A stretch of 13,703 nucleotides of DNA, taken from the NCBI GenBank assembly GCA_947305585.1, contig CAMZDY010000024.1, positions 1 to 13,703 on the forward strand, in the 5' to 3' direction. Made by a program: the position numbers and the translations under genes. This stretch comes from an uncultured Verrucomicrobiota bacterium. Lineage in GTDB: Bacteria; Verrucomicrobiota; Kiritimatiellia; RFP12; UBA1067. Under the pieces are notes generated by a model. That model worked only from the letters and a program-made list of their open reading frames with translations, was not told the origin of the DNA and searched no databases. This document shows, piece after piece, positions 1-6,223 of the stretch (position 1 is the first letter of the stretch; every line of letters starts with the position of its first letter).

Positions 1-35
1 GCGCCACCAACAGTAACGCCTATGACAAGTAGCGA

Positions 36-56
36 CCGCGCAATCTCCGCGCAATC
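36..56. repeat. 11-base tandem direct repeat
   Basis: CCGCGCAATC is present at 36-45 and again at 47-56, separated by one base. It lies about 40-60 bases downstream of the minus-strand promoter at 133-104. With only two copies it could be chance, a binding site, or the beginning of a larger repeat outside the window. Confidence 0.4.
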
Positions 57-100
57 GGGCTGGATCCAATTTGTCCTATCAAACAGGGTGAAAGGATGCT

Positions 101-157
101 AATATTATATCATATTTCCCCGCCTCCCGTCAAGCGGAAAATGCGGAAATGTACGAA
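101..157. repeat. Direct repeat copy 1 (promoter block)
   Basis: This aligns without gaps to 985-1041 (offset 884) with about 46 of 57 positions identical by eye. The differences cluster in the promoter spacer. The upstream part, reading CAAGCGGAAA then nTGCGG, nAATGT, nCGAA on the plus strand, is not needed by a generic promoter and yet is conserved. Together with its partner it brackets the four-helix-bundle gene in direct orientation. Confidence 0.7.
104..133 (-). promoter_or_regulatory. Sigma-70 type promoter (leftmost)
   Basis: On the minus strand TTGACG (133-128) is followed by an 18-base spacer and a perfect TATAAT (109-104). An extended -10 TGA lies directly before the TATAAT. The predicted transcription start is near 97, reading left out of the window. 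The block from 157 to 101, including about 25 bases upstream of the -35 box, is nearly the same as the block at 1041-985. The gene it serves is not visible here. Confidence 0.75.
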
Positions 158-171
158 GCGCTGTTGGCAAA

Positions 172-204
172 GGGACTAAAGCGACTTCAGGGACTTGAAG
201 CGAC
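172..204. repeat. Short 9-base repeat array (core GSGACT)
   Basis: On the plus strand GGGACTAAA (172-180), GCGACTTCA (181-189) and GGGACTTGA (190-198) follow each other with a strict 9-base period. A further GCGAC at 200-204 is one base out of register. On the minus strand the unit reads nnnAGTCSC. It lies between the end of the four-helix-bundle gene and the leftmost promoter block. The period equals that of the CTAG array on the other side of the gene, although the unit sequence differs. Confidence 0.6.
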
Positions 205-233
205 GGCGCGCTACGGCGACGGCAGCGGAAGGA

Positions 234-890
234 TCAAGCGTAAAACGAAGAAATACGTCTTTTAAGCCGAGCCAACTCTTCTTTGAGACGGGCGTTTTCC
301 GCTTTGAGTGCAGCGATTTCTTCATTCTGCGTCTGCCGCCTGCCCAGCCGAGCTGCCGTCATCCGCTCGCGTATACCGCCATTCTCTTTGAAATCCGATT
401 CCTGTTTGGCCAAATGGGTGGCCATCATCTTGTCCACCATGTGACATAAGGTGTTGGCGCAATTGGCCATTTCCTCGTCAGTCCACTTTTCGAAAAACGG
501 CTCGTAATCCTCCACCTTGTTGTGTGCGCGACAGAACTTGAGAAGCGCATCATAGCGCGGATGGGTCTTGTCCCAGGTACACAGTCCGCGCGAGCGGAGA
601 TAATCCATATAGTCCTCTTTGAGTTCCTTGATGCTCGCCCGCGCCACATTGATCAGCCTAAGCTCCATTTCGGTCGAGGTCACGCCATCGGCAAAGCCTT
701 CCACGATATTCTGCTTACCGCTCCGCGCCGCCTGCACCATCTGATCTACCGTTCTATCGCCATATTTGGGCAAGAACCGCTTGCAGAACACGTAAGTAAG
801 ATGATAAAGGACAACCGTTTTCTGGTAGAAATAAAGATTCTCCCAGTTGGTCTGCGTCCGCAGAATGCCGGCGTTCTTCGGCTGGCCCAT
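234..890 (-). CDS. Four-helix-bundle protein with C-terminal leucine zipper
   Basis: This 218-residue protein resembles the S23/Avd-like four-helix-bundle family, in the version carrying a 'suffix' domain (TIGR04258-type, recalled not searched). The segment QMVQAARSGKQNIVEG at about 50-65 is the family hallmark. Residues about 185-213 form a coiled coil with leucines at 195, 202 and 209. Two CxxxxC/H-like positions occur around 144-150 but show no clear metal site. I chose ATG at 890-888 because AAGGAG (905-900) sits 9 bases upstream; the GTG at 908 would place that ribosome site inside the gene. Base composition is clearly more AT-rich than in its neighbours, which suggests transfer. It has its own promoter and a leader of CTAG repeats. 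The molecular role is unknown; relatives accompany rRNA intervening sequences or diversity-generating retroelements, but neither is visible here. Confidence 0.85.
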   Translation of the reverse strand: MGQPKNAGILRTQTNWENLYFYQKTVVLYHLTYVFCKRFLPKYGDRTVDQMVQAARSGKQNIVEGFADGVTSTEMELRLINVARASIKELKEDYMDYLRSRGLCTWDKTHPRYDALLKFCRAHNKVEDYEPFFEKWTDEEMANCANTLCHMVDKMMATHLAKQESDFKENGGIRERMTAARLGRRQTQNEEIAALKAENARLKEELARLKRRISSFYA

Positions 891-899
891 TTTGCTTCG

Positions 900-905
900 C
901 TCCTT
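900..905 (-). promoter_or_regulatory. Ribosome binding site deciding the start
   Basis: AAGGAG on the minus strand, with 9 bases before the ATG at 890-888. It overlaps the second and third codons of the longer GTG-initiated frame (908), which argues for the ATG start. Confidence 0.75.
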
Positions 906-924
906 CACTTGCTGTCCAATCGGT

Positions 925-973
925 CTAGAATCGCTAGTTCCTCTAGCACATCTAGCCTTGCTAGAACTTCTAG
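925..973. repeat. Six CTAG units with exact 9-base period
   Basis: CTAG occurs at 925, 934, 943, 952, 961 and 970, each exactly 9 bases after the last, with the five bases between varying. On the minus strand this falls in the predicted 5' UTR of the four-helix-bundle gene, at about +8 to +57. CTAG is self-complementary, so neighbouring units can pair. The best pair is a perfect inverted repeat at 960-974 (GCTAGA, AGT loop, TCTAGC on the minus strand). I saw only one other CTAG by eye in the window, at 4912. One reading frame has TAG every third codon, another reads L-x2 repeats, and the frame of the gene itself is open through the array. Confidence 0.9.
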
Positions 974-984
974 CGTTTCTGCCT

Positions 985-1041
985 GATATTATACCATATT
1001 TCGCACCTGTCCGTCAAGCGGAAAGTGCGGGAATGTGCGAA
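985..1041. repeat. Direct repeat copy 2 (promoter block)
   Basis: The partner of 101-157 in the same orientation, 884 bases away. It ends four bases short of the stop codon of the alkaline phosphatase fusion gene (1045-1047). It also contains an internal inverted repeat, TTTCGCAC at 999-1006 and GTGCGAAA at 1035-1042, with the -35 box in the loop; copy 1 lacks this inverted repeat. Confidence 0.7.
988..1017 (-). promoter_or_regulatory. Promoter of the four-helix-bundle gene
   Basis: On the minus strand TTGACG (1017-1012), an 18-base spacer ending in the extended -10 TGG, and a perfect TATAAT (993-988). The predicted start is near 981, which leaves a leader of about 90 bases that contains the whole CTAG array before the ATG at 890. 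Confidence 0.85.
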
Positions 1042-1044
1042 AAG

Positions 1045-3414
1045 CTATTTGTGGCGCTTGAGGGCGAAGAGGATGGCGGAAACGAGCGCGGTGAAGGGAG
1101 CCACGAGGACGATCGCGAAGGAGCCGGCCAGGGTCTTGGCGAACTCCGCCACCACGATAGGCGAATTGAGGAACACGAGGGGGCTCGTGCCCTGCGCCGC
1201 AAACACCATAAGAAGCGTGAGGTAGCCGCCCGAATAGGCGAGAAGCAGCGTGGTCGTCATGGTGCCGACGGTCGCCCGCCCGATCCGGATGCCGCTCATG
1301 CAAAGTTCGCGGAAGCCGAGTGTGGGATTGTGGCGCGCCACTTCGCACACGCCGGCCGCGATATCCATCGAAAGATCCATCATCGCCCCGCTTCCGGCCA
1401 GGACGGTTGCCGCGATGAACACGTCCGCCAGATCGAGTTCGGCCGCACCGGAATAGACGAGCGTCTGCACGAACGGCAAAGTGGCGCCGTTCACGCCCAG
1501 CATCGCCCCCAGGAAGTGCGCCAGCCACAGTCCCGCGCCCACGCCCAGCATCGCCCCCAGAAAGGCGGCGAACGCCTTCCGCGTCCATCCGCCCACGCAC
1601 AGCATGATTAGCGCCGTCATGGCCGCAGTGGCCGCGAACGCCACCAGCGAAGCGCTCCACCCTTCCAGCATGAGCGGCACCACCAGTTTCCAGATTACGA
1701 GACAGCAGAAGACGAAGCTCCAGAGCGCGTTCACCCCCACCCGGCCGCCGAACACCACCAGCAAGAGCGCGAACACGGCAAACACGGAGAACATCGTGCC
1801 CAGATGCCAGCGGCTGCCGACGGCGAGAAACGTCCCCTCCGGCGCGTCGTCCGGCAGATACACCGTGACGATATCGCCCGGAATGAAAAGCGTGTCGAGC
1901 TCCATCTGTCCCCGCAGCGTGTTCCCGGCGAAGAACCGCGAGCCCTTCTGCGGACCGGACAGGATCTCCACCTCCAGGGTCTGCGTGCCGTACTGCACGT
2001 GTCCGAGCCGCTGCAGGGCGCTGTCATCGACCGAAAGCACCTTGGCGCGCTCCTTTTCGCCGTGTTTGCCGGCTTCCAGACCGTCCGCGACCGAGGGAAC
2101 GGTCCAGAACGACTTAACGATCTTCGAAATGTCGGTATTGTCCAGAAATCCAGAGAACATTTCCGCGCCCGGACCGATGGCCGTAGTGAGCGCGGGAAGT
2201 CCCGTATGCGAGCCGCTCGTCCAGCCCACTCCCGCCTTGTCGCTCACGAGCCGGCGCACCTTGTCGGACAGGCCGCCATCGCGATAATGGCGCTCGAGAC
2301 TCGCCACATCCTGGGCGGAAACGGTCATGGGGTCGGAGGCATCGCCGTCGAACCTGAGCCCGAAATTCTCCGCGATGAGCGTTTTCACGTCGTCGAAAGT
2401 CGTCCCCGGCCGATCCTTGAGTTCGTGATAGCGGCGCGAGAATTCGTCGATCGAGCAGCGCTGACCCGCCAGCCGCTCCATATAAAACGCGTAGCCCGTG
2501 CCGGCGAACCCCATCGACATTCCGCCCGTTTCGTGGTCGCCCGTCACCACAATGAGCGTATCCGGACGCGTCTGCTGGAATTCGAGCGCCACTTTCACCG
2601 CCTGGTCGAGCTCCAGCAGGTCGCGGAGATTCGTGGCCGCGTCGTTGGCGTGTCCCGCCCAGTCGATCCGCCCGCCCTCCACCATCAGGAAGAAACCGTC
2701 CTCCAGCCGTTCGAGCGCGAAGCGGGTGAGATCGGGGAGTCGCGGTTCGCCCGGTTTGGCGTCGATGGCGTAAGGGAGCGCCTCTTCGCCGTTCCGCCAC
2801 CAGATATGCTCCGCCTTGCTCGTCTTGGCGAACTCGAACCCGTCCTTGCCCTCCGTAACCAGCCAGCCTCTCCGGGCCGCGAGGTCGTAGAGATTGCCCA
2901 CGTATTCCACGCCGTTCGTCTTGTCGTTGGCGTTGGCGAGGCCCCCGCCCAGGAAGAGATCGAAATCGCTGTCCACGAGGTCGCGTCCGATATCGTACAG
3001 CATGGTCCGGCTGGGACGGTGCGCGTAGAATCCGGCGGGGGTGGCGTGGTTGATGGTGACGCTCGAAACGATGCCCACTTTCCGCCCAGCCCTCCGGGCC
3101 GCTTCGGCGCAGCTTTCCACCGGACGGTCCTCGCCGTCCATCCCCACGTAGCCGTTCTTCGTCTTCACGCCGCACGCAATGGCGGTGGCGGCTGCGGCAG
3201 AGTCGGTCACGAGCGACGAAGCCGAGTAGGTGCGCATCATCGCTTCGTGCGGGAAGGAATTCATGGCGAGCGCGCCGAGACCCAGCTTGCGCGAGAATTC
3301 CTCGGCCACCATGCGCTGCGGCACGCTCATGCCGTCGCCGATGAAAAGCACCACGTTTTTGGGCGGTTGCGCCGCCACCGAAACCGCCAGCAAAAGACCG
3401 GTCAGAAAGTTCAT
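1045..3414 (-). CDS. Alkaline phosphatase fused to YibE/F membrane protein
   Basis: One 789-residue frame joins two families. A signal peptide (1-15, cut near AA-QPP) precedes a PhoA-type phosphomonoesterase. Its residues correspond to the E. coli set: metal ligand D27 (GDGMS), nucleophile S72 in TDSAAAATA, H123/T125 (NHATP), E246, D251 and H255 (RIDWAGHAND), D293/H294 (TGDHETGG), and H403 (GSHTG). After a linker (about 440-475), residues 476-535 form the extracytoplasmic domain typical of YibE (EVLSG-type motif, GD at 513-514). About seven to eight membrane helices follow between 538 and 785. The phosphatase would be secreted but tethered to the membrane. The YibE/F family is thought to be a membrane transporter or permease of unknown substrate. 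ATG at 3414 lies 4 bases after the transporter stop, with AAAGGA upstream. It is the last gene of the long operon. Confidence 0.9.
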   Translation of the reverse strand: MNFLTGLLLAVSVAAQPPKNVVLFIGDGMSVPQRMVAEEFSRKLGLGALAMNSFPHEAMMRTYSASSLVTDSAAAATAIACGVKTKNGYVGMDGEDRPVESCAEAARRAGRKVGIVSSVTINHATPAGFYAHRPSRTMLYDIGRDLVDSDFDLFLGGGLANANDKTNGVEYVGNLYDLAARRGWLVTEGKDGFEFAKTSKAEHIWWRNGEEALPYAIDAKPGEPRLPDLTRFALERLEDGFFLMVEGGRIDWAGHANDAATNLRDLLELDQAVKVALEFQQTRPDTLIVVTGDHETGGMSMGFAGTGYAFYMERLAGQRCSIDEFSRRYHELKDRPGTTFDDVKTLIAENFGLRFDGDASDPMTVSAQDVASLERHYRDGGLSDKVRRLVSDKAGVGWTSGSHTGLPALTTAIGPGAEMFSGFLDNTDISKIVKSFWTVPSVADGLEAGKHGEKERAKVLSVDDSALQRLGHVQYGTQTLEVEILSGPQKGSRFFAGNTLRGQMELDTLFIPGDIVTVYLPDDAPEGTFLAVGSRWHLGTMFSVFAVFALLLVVFGGRVGVNALWSFVFCCLVIWKLVVPLMLEGWSASLVAFAATAAMTALIMLCVGGWTRKAFAAFLGAMLGVGAGLWLAHFLGAMLGVNGATLPFVQTLVYSGAAELDLADVFIAATVLAGSGAMMDLSMDIAAGVCEVARHNPTLGFRELCMSGIRIGRATVGTMTTTLLLAYSGGYLTLLMVFAAQGTSPLVFLNSPIVVAEFAKTLAGSFAIVLVAPFTALVSAILFALKRHK

Positions 3415-3418
3415 GGAA

Positions 3419-4282
3419 TCATCCTTTCCTCAACACCCTGAACGCACAAAACACGATGACCGCCATTCCTGCGATCGAAACGAAATCGATCCTTTGGCCG
3501 AGGAACACGAGCCCCAGCAAGGCGGTGAAGACCACGTTGGAATAGTCGTAGACGGCGATGGACCTCGGCTCGGCGAACCGGTAGGCCCAAGTGACGCCGA
3601 ACTGTCCGATCGCACCGCCCAGTCCCGCGCCCGCCATGATAAACAGCTGGGCGGGAGTCATGGGGGTAAAGTCCGCCACCATGAACGGCACGGCCGACAG
3701 GCACGAAAAGACGGAAAAGAACATCACGATGAACGCGCCCGGCACCTGCATCCGTCCCAACGCATGCACGCACACGTAGGCCGAACCGGCGCACACTCCG
3801 CCCAGGAGCGCCATCGACATGGGAAAGAGTTCTCCCGCGCTCCCGAATCCCGGCTTGATGATGAGCATCGCCCCCAGGAACGCCAACGCCAGATACGCGA
3901 ACTGGCGGAACCCCAGCCGCTCCTTGAGGAAGAGCCACGAGAGAAACACGGTAAAGAATGGCGCCGTCTTGTTGAGCGTCATGCCCTCGCCGATCGGGAT
4001 ATGGGAAAGCGCATAGAAATTGCAGAAGATCCCGGCCGCGCCGATGGCGCTGCGCAAAACGAGGATCGACCACCCTTTCGCGTCCAGCTTGAGCCTGCCG
4101 CGATCCGACTTGAGGAATACGGCGAGCGCAATGAACACGGCCGGGAGATTGCGGAAGAACGACTTCTGGAAACTCGAAACTGGCGCTCCGAACCGGTCGC
4201 ACATGCCGACGAAAAGCGCCATCAGCGCAAAGCCGAACGCCGAGCAGACGATGCACGCGATGCCCTTTAACCTATTGGACAT
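3419..4282 (-). CDS. EamA/DMT-family transporter
   Basis: A 287-residue integral membrane protein made of two EamA repeats, about ten hydrophobic segments in all. The first repeat begins with a helix at about 6-26 and contains FFRNLPAV near 42. The first half ends near the LFLKERLGFRQ loop (about 116-126), and the second ends with the LFLGQRIDFVS loop (about 260-270); both are typical of this fold. Members export or import small metabolites (amino acids, purines, sugars), and the substrate cannot be told from sequence. The ATG (4282-4280) lies inside the last codons of the cyclo-ligase gene, an 11-base overlap that implies translational coupling. The phosphatase fusion follows 4 bases after the stop. 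Confidence 0.88.
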   Translation of the reverse strand: MSNRLKGIACIVCSAFGFALMALFVGMCDRFGAPVSSFQKSFFRNLPAVFIALAVFLKSDRGRLKLDAKGWSILVLRSAIGAAGIFCNFYALSHIPIGEGMTLNKTAPFFTVFLSWLFLKERLGFRQFAYLALAFLGAMLIIKPGFGSAGELFPMSMALLGGVCAGSAYVCVHALGRMQVPGAFIVMFFSVFSCLSAVPFMVADFTPMTPAQLFIMAGAGLGGAIGQFGVTWAYRFAEPRSIAVYDYSNVVFTALLGLVFLGQRIDFVSIAGMAVIVFCAFRVLRKG

Positions 4283-4715
4283 ACACCACCCCGTCCAGTT
4301 TCACGTCGGTCGGCTCCTGCGGCAAGTCGTCCACGATCTGCCAGGGATACGCCACGCCGAGCTTGAGCGCGCCGGGGTTCGCGGACGCGAGGAACCGGTC
4401 GTACCAGCCGCCCCCGAAGCCGAGCCGCTTGCCGTCCAAAGTGAAGGCGAGGCCTGGACAAACCCACACCTCCACTTCCTCCGGCCGCTCAACCAGATAT
4501 TCGCGGCCCCGCTTCTGCGGAAAGCGCACGTCCCGGCAGGCGCGGACGAAAGGCGCGAGGTCGATCTCGTCCGGGAACGCCTCGTAGCAGCAGACCTTGC
4601 GGTCCTTGTATTGCATGAGGAGCCCGCAGACAAGCCGCGAATAGCGCTCACGCTCGGCCTCGGGCACCGCGAGCCGCCTCGCCTTCATCTCCCGCCTTAT
4701 CTCGCGCTTGTCCAT
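4272..4715 (-). CDS. 5-formyltetrahydrofolate cyclo-ligase (short form)
   Basis: ATP-dependent conversion of 5-formyl-THF to 5,10-methenyl-THF, which removes an inhibitory by-product of one-carbon metabolism. The family signature is clear at about 95-110 (PGLAFTLDGKRLGFGGG followed by WYDRFL), and the C-terminal block LPQEPTDVKLDGVV corresponds to the usual lPxExxDxxld. At 147 residues it is shorter than the usual 180-200; the stretch between the N-terminal basic helix (KREIRREMKARR) and the signature is compact. I chose ATG at 4715-4713; the frame stays open upstream to a TTG at 4754, but that would add an unlikely 13 residues. No clear ribosome site precedes the ATG; the upstream bases are a pyrimidine run. 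Confidence 0.87.
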   Translation of the reverse strand: MDKREIRREMKARRLAVPEAERERYSRLVCGLLMQYKDRKVCCYEAFPDEIDLAPFVRACRDVRFPQKRGREYLVERPEEVEVWVCPGLAFTLDGKRLGFGGGWYDRFLASANPGALKLGVAYPWQIVDDLPQEPTDVKLDGVVYVQ

Positions 4716-4743
4716 CAAAAAAGAAAAACCGGCGAACCATCCA

Positions 4744-4793
4744 TTCCAAGGCAATCAGCCGTCATTCGACCTAAACGCCTTCGGGCCTTGGAA
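4744..4793 (-). other. Intergenic inverted repeat between map and cyclo-ligase
   Basis: TTCCAAGGC (4744-4752) and GCCTTGGAA (4785-4793) are perfect 9-base arms around a 32-base loop, in the 80-base gap between map and the cyclo-ligase gene. There is no T run after the second arm in either direction, so it is not a standard terminator. It could be an RNA processing or stability element in the operon message. Confidence 0.5.
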
Positions 4794-4795
4794 CT

Positions 4796-5566
4796 TCAGG
4801 GATAGTCCGCCGGCAAAGTGAGAATCTCGCAGCCGTCGTCGGTGATGGCTACCGTGTGCTCGAAATGCGCGGCGAGACAGCGATCGCGCGTCACGACCGT
4901 CCAGCCGTCGTCTAGCACGTCCGTCTTTTCGCCCGCCTTCGTCATGGTGATCATGGGCTCGATGGCGATCGTCATGCCGGGCCGCAGCACCATTTTGGTG
5001 CCGGGCGTGCCGAAGTTGGGCACTTCCGGATCCTCGTGCACCTTGCGGCCCACGCCATGCCCGATCCAGCCGCGCACGATGCCGAAACCGGCCGCCTCCG
5101 CCACCTGCTGGATGGCGTACCCTACGTCGCCCAGATGCACGCCCGGTCCGCACGCGGCGATTCCGGCCTTGAGACACGCCTTGGTCGTCTCCACCAGCTT
5201 GAGCGTCTGCGGATCGGTTACGGACAGGGCTACGGTGCGCGACGTGTCGCCGTTGAAGCCGTTCTTGAAGATGCCTACGTCCGTCTTAACGAGGTCGCCC
5301 GGCATGATCATGCGGCTGCGGCTCGGAATCCCGTGAATCACCTCTTCGTTGATGGAAACGCAGATGTGCCCGGGGAAGTCGTAGCAACCGTAGAAACTCG
5401 CGCGGACGTTGTGCTTGCGGCAATAGTCCACCACCAGATCGTCGATCTCCCCGGTGGTCACGCCCGGCGCCACGTGGGCGGCGCAGATGTCGCGGATCTC
5501 CGCGCTCATCCGGCACGCCTCGCGCATCCGGTCGATTTCGGCCTTGGTCTTGATGTCTACTTTCAT
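4796..5566 (-). CDS. map: Methionine aminopeptidase, type I
   Basis: Removes the N-terminal methionine from new proteins in the cytoplasm. The protein has 256 residues, with the pita-bread fold and the five metal ligands in order: D96 (KTDVG), D107 (FNGDTSRT), H170 (GHGVGRKVHEDP), E203 (AIEPM) and E236 (HFEHTVAIT). H79 (VIHGIP) matches the substrate-binding histidine. There is no N-terminal SH3 or zinc-finger extension, so it is the compact type Ia form. ATG at 5566-5564 overlaps the adk stop by one base (TGATG), a typical coupling. In many bacteria adk and map sit together downstream of secY; here that pair is kept but separated from ribosomal protein genes. The frame is open further upstream, but that part lies over adk and is its shadow. 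Confidence 0.96.
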   Translation of the reverse strand: MKVDIKTKAEIDRMREACRMSAEIRDICAAHVAPGVTTGEIDDLVVDYCRKHNVRASFYGCYDFPGHICVSINEEVIHGIPSRSRMIMPGDLVKTDVGIFKNGFNGDTSRTVALSVTDPQTLKLVETTKACLKAGIAACGPGVHLGDVGYAIQQVAEAAGFGIVRGWIGHGVGRKVHEDPEVPNFGTPGTKMVLRPGMTIAIEPMITMTKAGEKTDVLDDGWTVVTRDRCLAAHFEHTVAITDDGCEILTLPADYP

Positions 5567-6198
5567 CACATCGCCGCCAGGAAGGCCGCGGCGTTCTTGA
5601 CGGGACCCTGATCGCCGTCGATGCGACGCAGGAGTCCCTTTTTCGTGTAGTACTCGATCAGCGGCTCGGTCTGGGCGTGGTAGACTTTGAGACGATCCTT
5701 GACCGTTTCGGGGTTGTCGTCCTTGCGGATCACGAGCTTCGCGCCGCACTTGTCGCAAATGCCCTCCACCTTGGGCGGCAGCGCCTTCACGTGATAGCCC
5801 GCCTTGCATTCGGGGCAGGTGCGCCGTCCGGCGATGCGGTCCTCGATGGCCGCATCCGGCACGTCCACCAGCACCACGCTCCTTAGGGGCACTCCCATCG
5901 CCTCCAGGATCTCCGCCTGCTTGACGTTGCGCGGGAAACCGTCCAGGAGCATCGTCACGTCGCCTTCGGTTTCGGCGATCACGTCCTTGATCATGGTGGC
6001 GATGAGTTCGTCCGCCACGAGCTGGCCCGCATCCATCGCCTCCTTGGCGGCCTTGCCGGCTTCGGTCCCCTTGGCCACGGCGCCCCGCAGCAGGTCGCCG
6101 GACGACACGTGCTTGAGCGAGGGATTCTCCGACGAGATCCTGCTGGCGATGGTTCCTTTGCCCGAACCGGGCGCTCCGAGTAGAATTACGATATTCAT
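5566..6198 (-). CDS. adk: Adenylate kinase, zinc-binding LID type
   Basis: Catalyses ATP + AMP to 2 ADP, balancing the adenylate pool. The 210-residue protein has the P-loop GAPGSGKGT (8-16), the AMP-binding segment around SSGDLLR (32-38), DGFPR (86-90), and the LID domain at about 122-160. The LID carries four zinc ligands: C128, C131, C148 and C151. The C-terminal LKVYHAQTEPLIEYY block is typical. ATG is at 6198-6196, 25 bases after the fpg stop. No Shine-Dalgarno sequence is visible there; the leader is ACAACACACAACC, so initiation may depend on an unstructured leader. The gene is followed by map with a one-base overlap. Confidence 0.96.
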   Translation of the reverse strand: MNIVILLGAPGSGKGTIASRISSENPSLKHVSSGDLLRGAVAKGTEAGKAAKEAMDAGQLVADELIATMIKDVIAETEGDVTMLLDGFPRNVKQAEILEAMGVPLRSVVLVDVPDAAIEDRIAGRRTCPECKAGYHVKALPPKVEGICDKCGAKLVIRKDDNPETVKDRLKVYHAQTEPLIEYYTKKGLLRRIDGDQGPVKNAAAFLAAM

Positions 6199-6223
6199 GG
6201 TTGTGTGTTGTATCTGTGTTTCG

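Larger units (their letters stand above)
1..233. other. Non-coding stretch with promoter and short repeats
   Basis: No convincing gene lies here. On the minus strand it holds the tail after the four-helix-bundle gene (233-205), a short 9-base repeat array (about 204-172), a promoter block (about 157-101), and then about 97 bases of predicted transcript running off the left edge. In that last part CCGCGCAATC occurs twice, at 36-45 and 47-56, as an 11-base tandem repeat. A TTG at 69-67, with AGGA four bases upstream, opens a frame of 23 codons to the window edge, but it matches nothing I recognise. The product of this leftmost transcript cannot be judged from the window. Confidence 0.6.

Noticed and set aside
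1..69. Possible small protein starting with TTG at 69-67 and running off the left edge
   Set aside because: Only 23 codons are visible, the AGGA spacing is short, the peptide is rich in Arg, Cys and Trp and unlike any family I know; another frame gives a 20-codon peptide equally well.
925..973. CRISPR-like array
   Set aside because: The unit is 9 bases with a 4-base constant part; there are no 25-40 base repeats, unique spacers or cas genes.
234..1041. rRNA intervening sequence because of the S23-like protein
   Set aside because: Flanks are a protein-coding gene and promoter blocks; no 23S or 16S rRNA sequence is recognisable.
847..1611. Plus-strand open frame of about 250 codons
   Set aside because: It crosses the promoter, the CTAG array and the phosphatase gene; its product is a low-complexity Arg/His-rich shadow.
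1804..3441. A 545-codon open frame on the plus strand opposite the phosphatase gene
   Set aside because: It mirrors the coding strand's codon structure in a GC-rich gene, has no recognisable domain, and lies wholly over a gene with clear catalytic motifs.
4744..4793. Rho-independent terminator between map and the cyclo-ligase gene
   Set aside because: The 32-base loop is large and no T run follows on the minus strand, and the genes on both sides are part of one dense operon.
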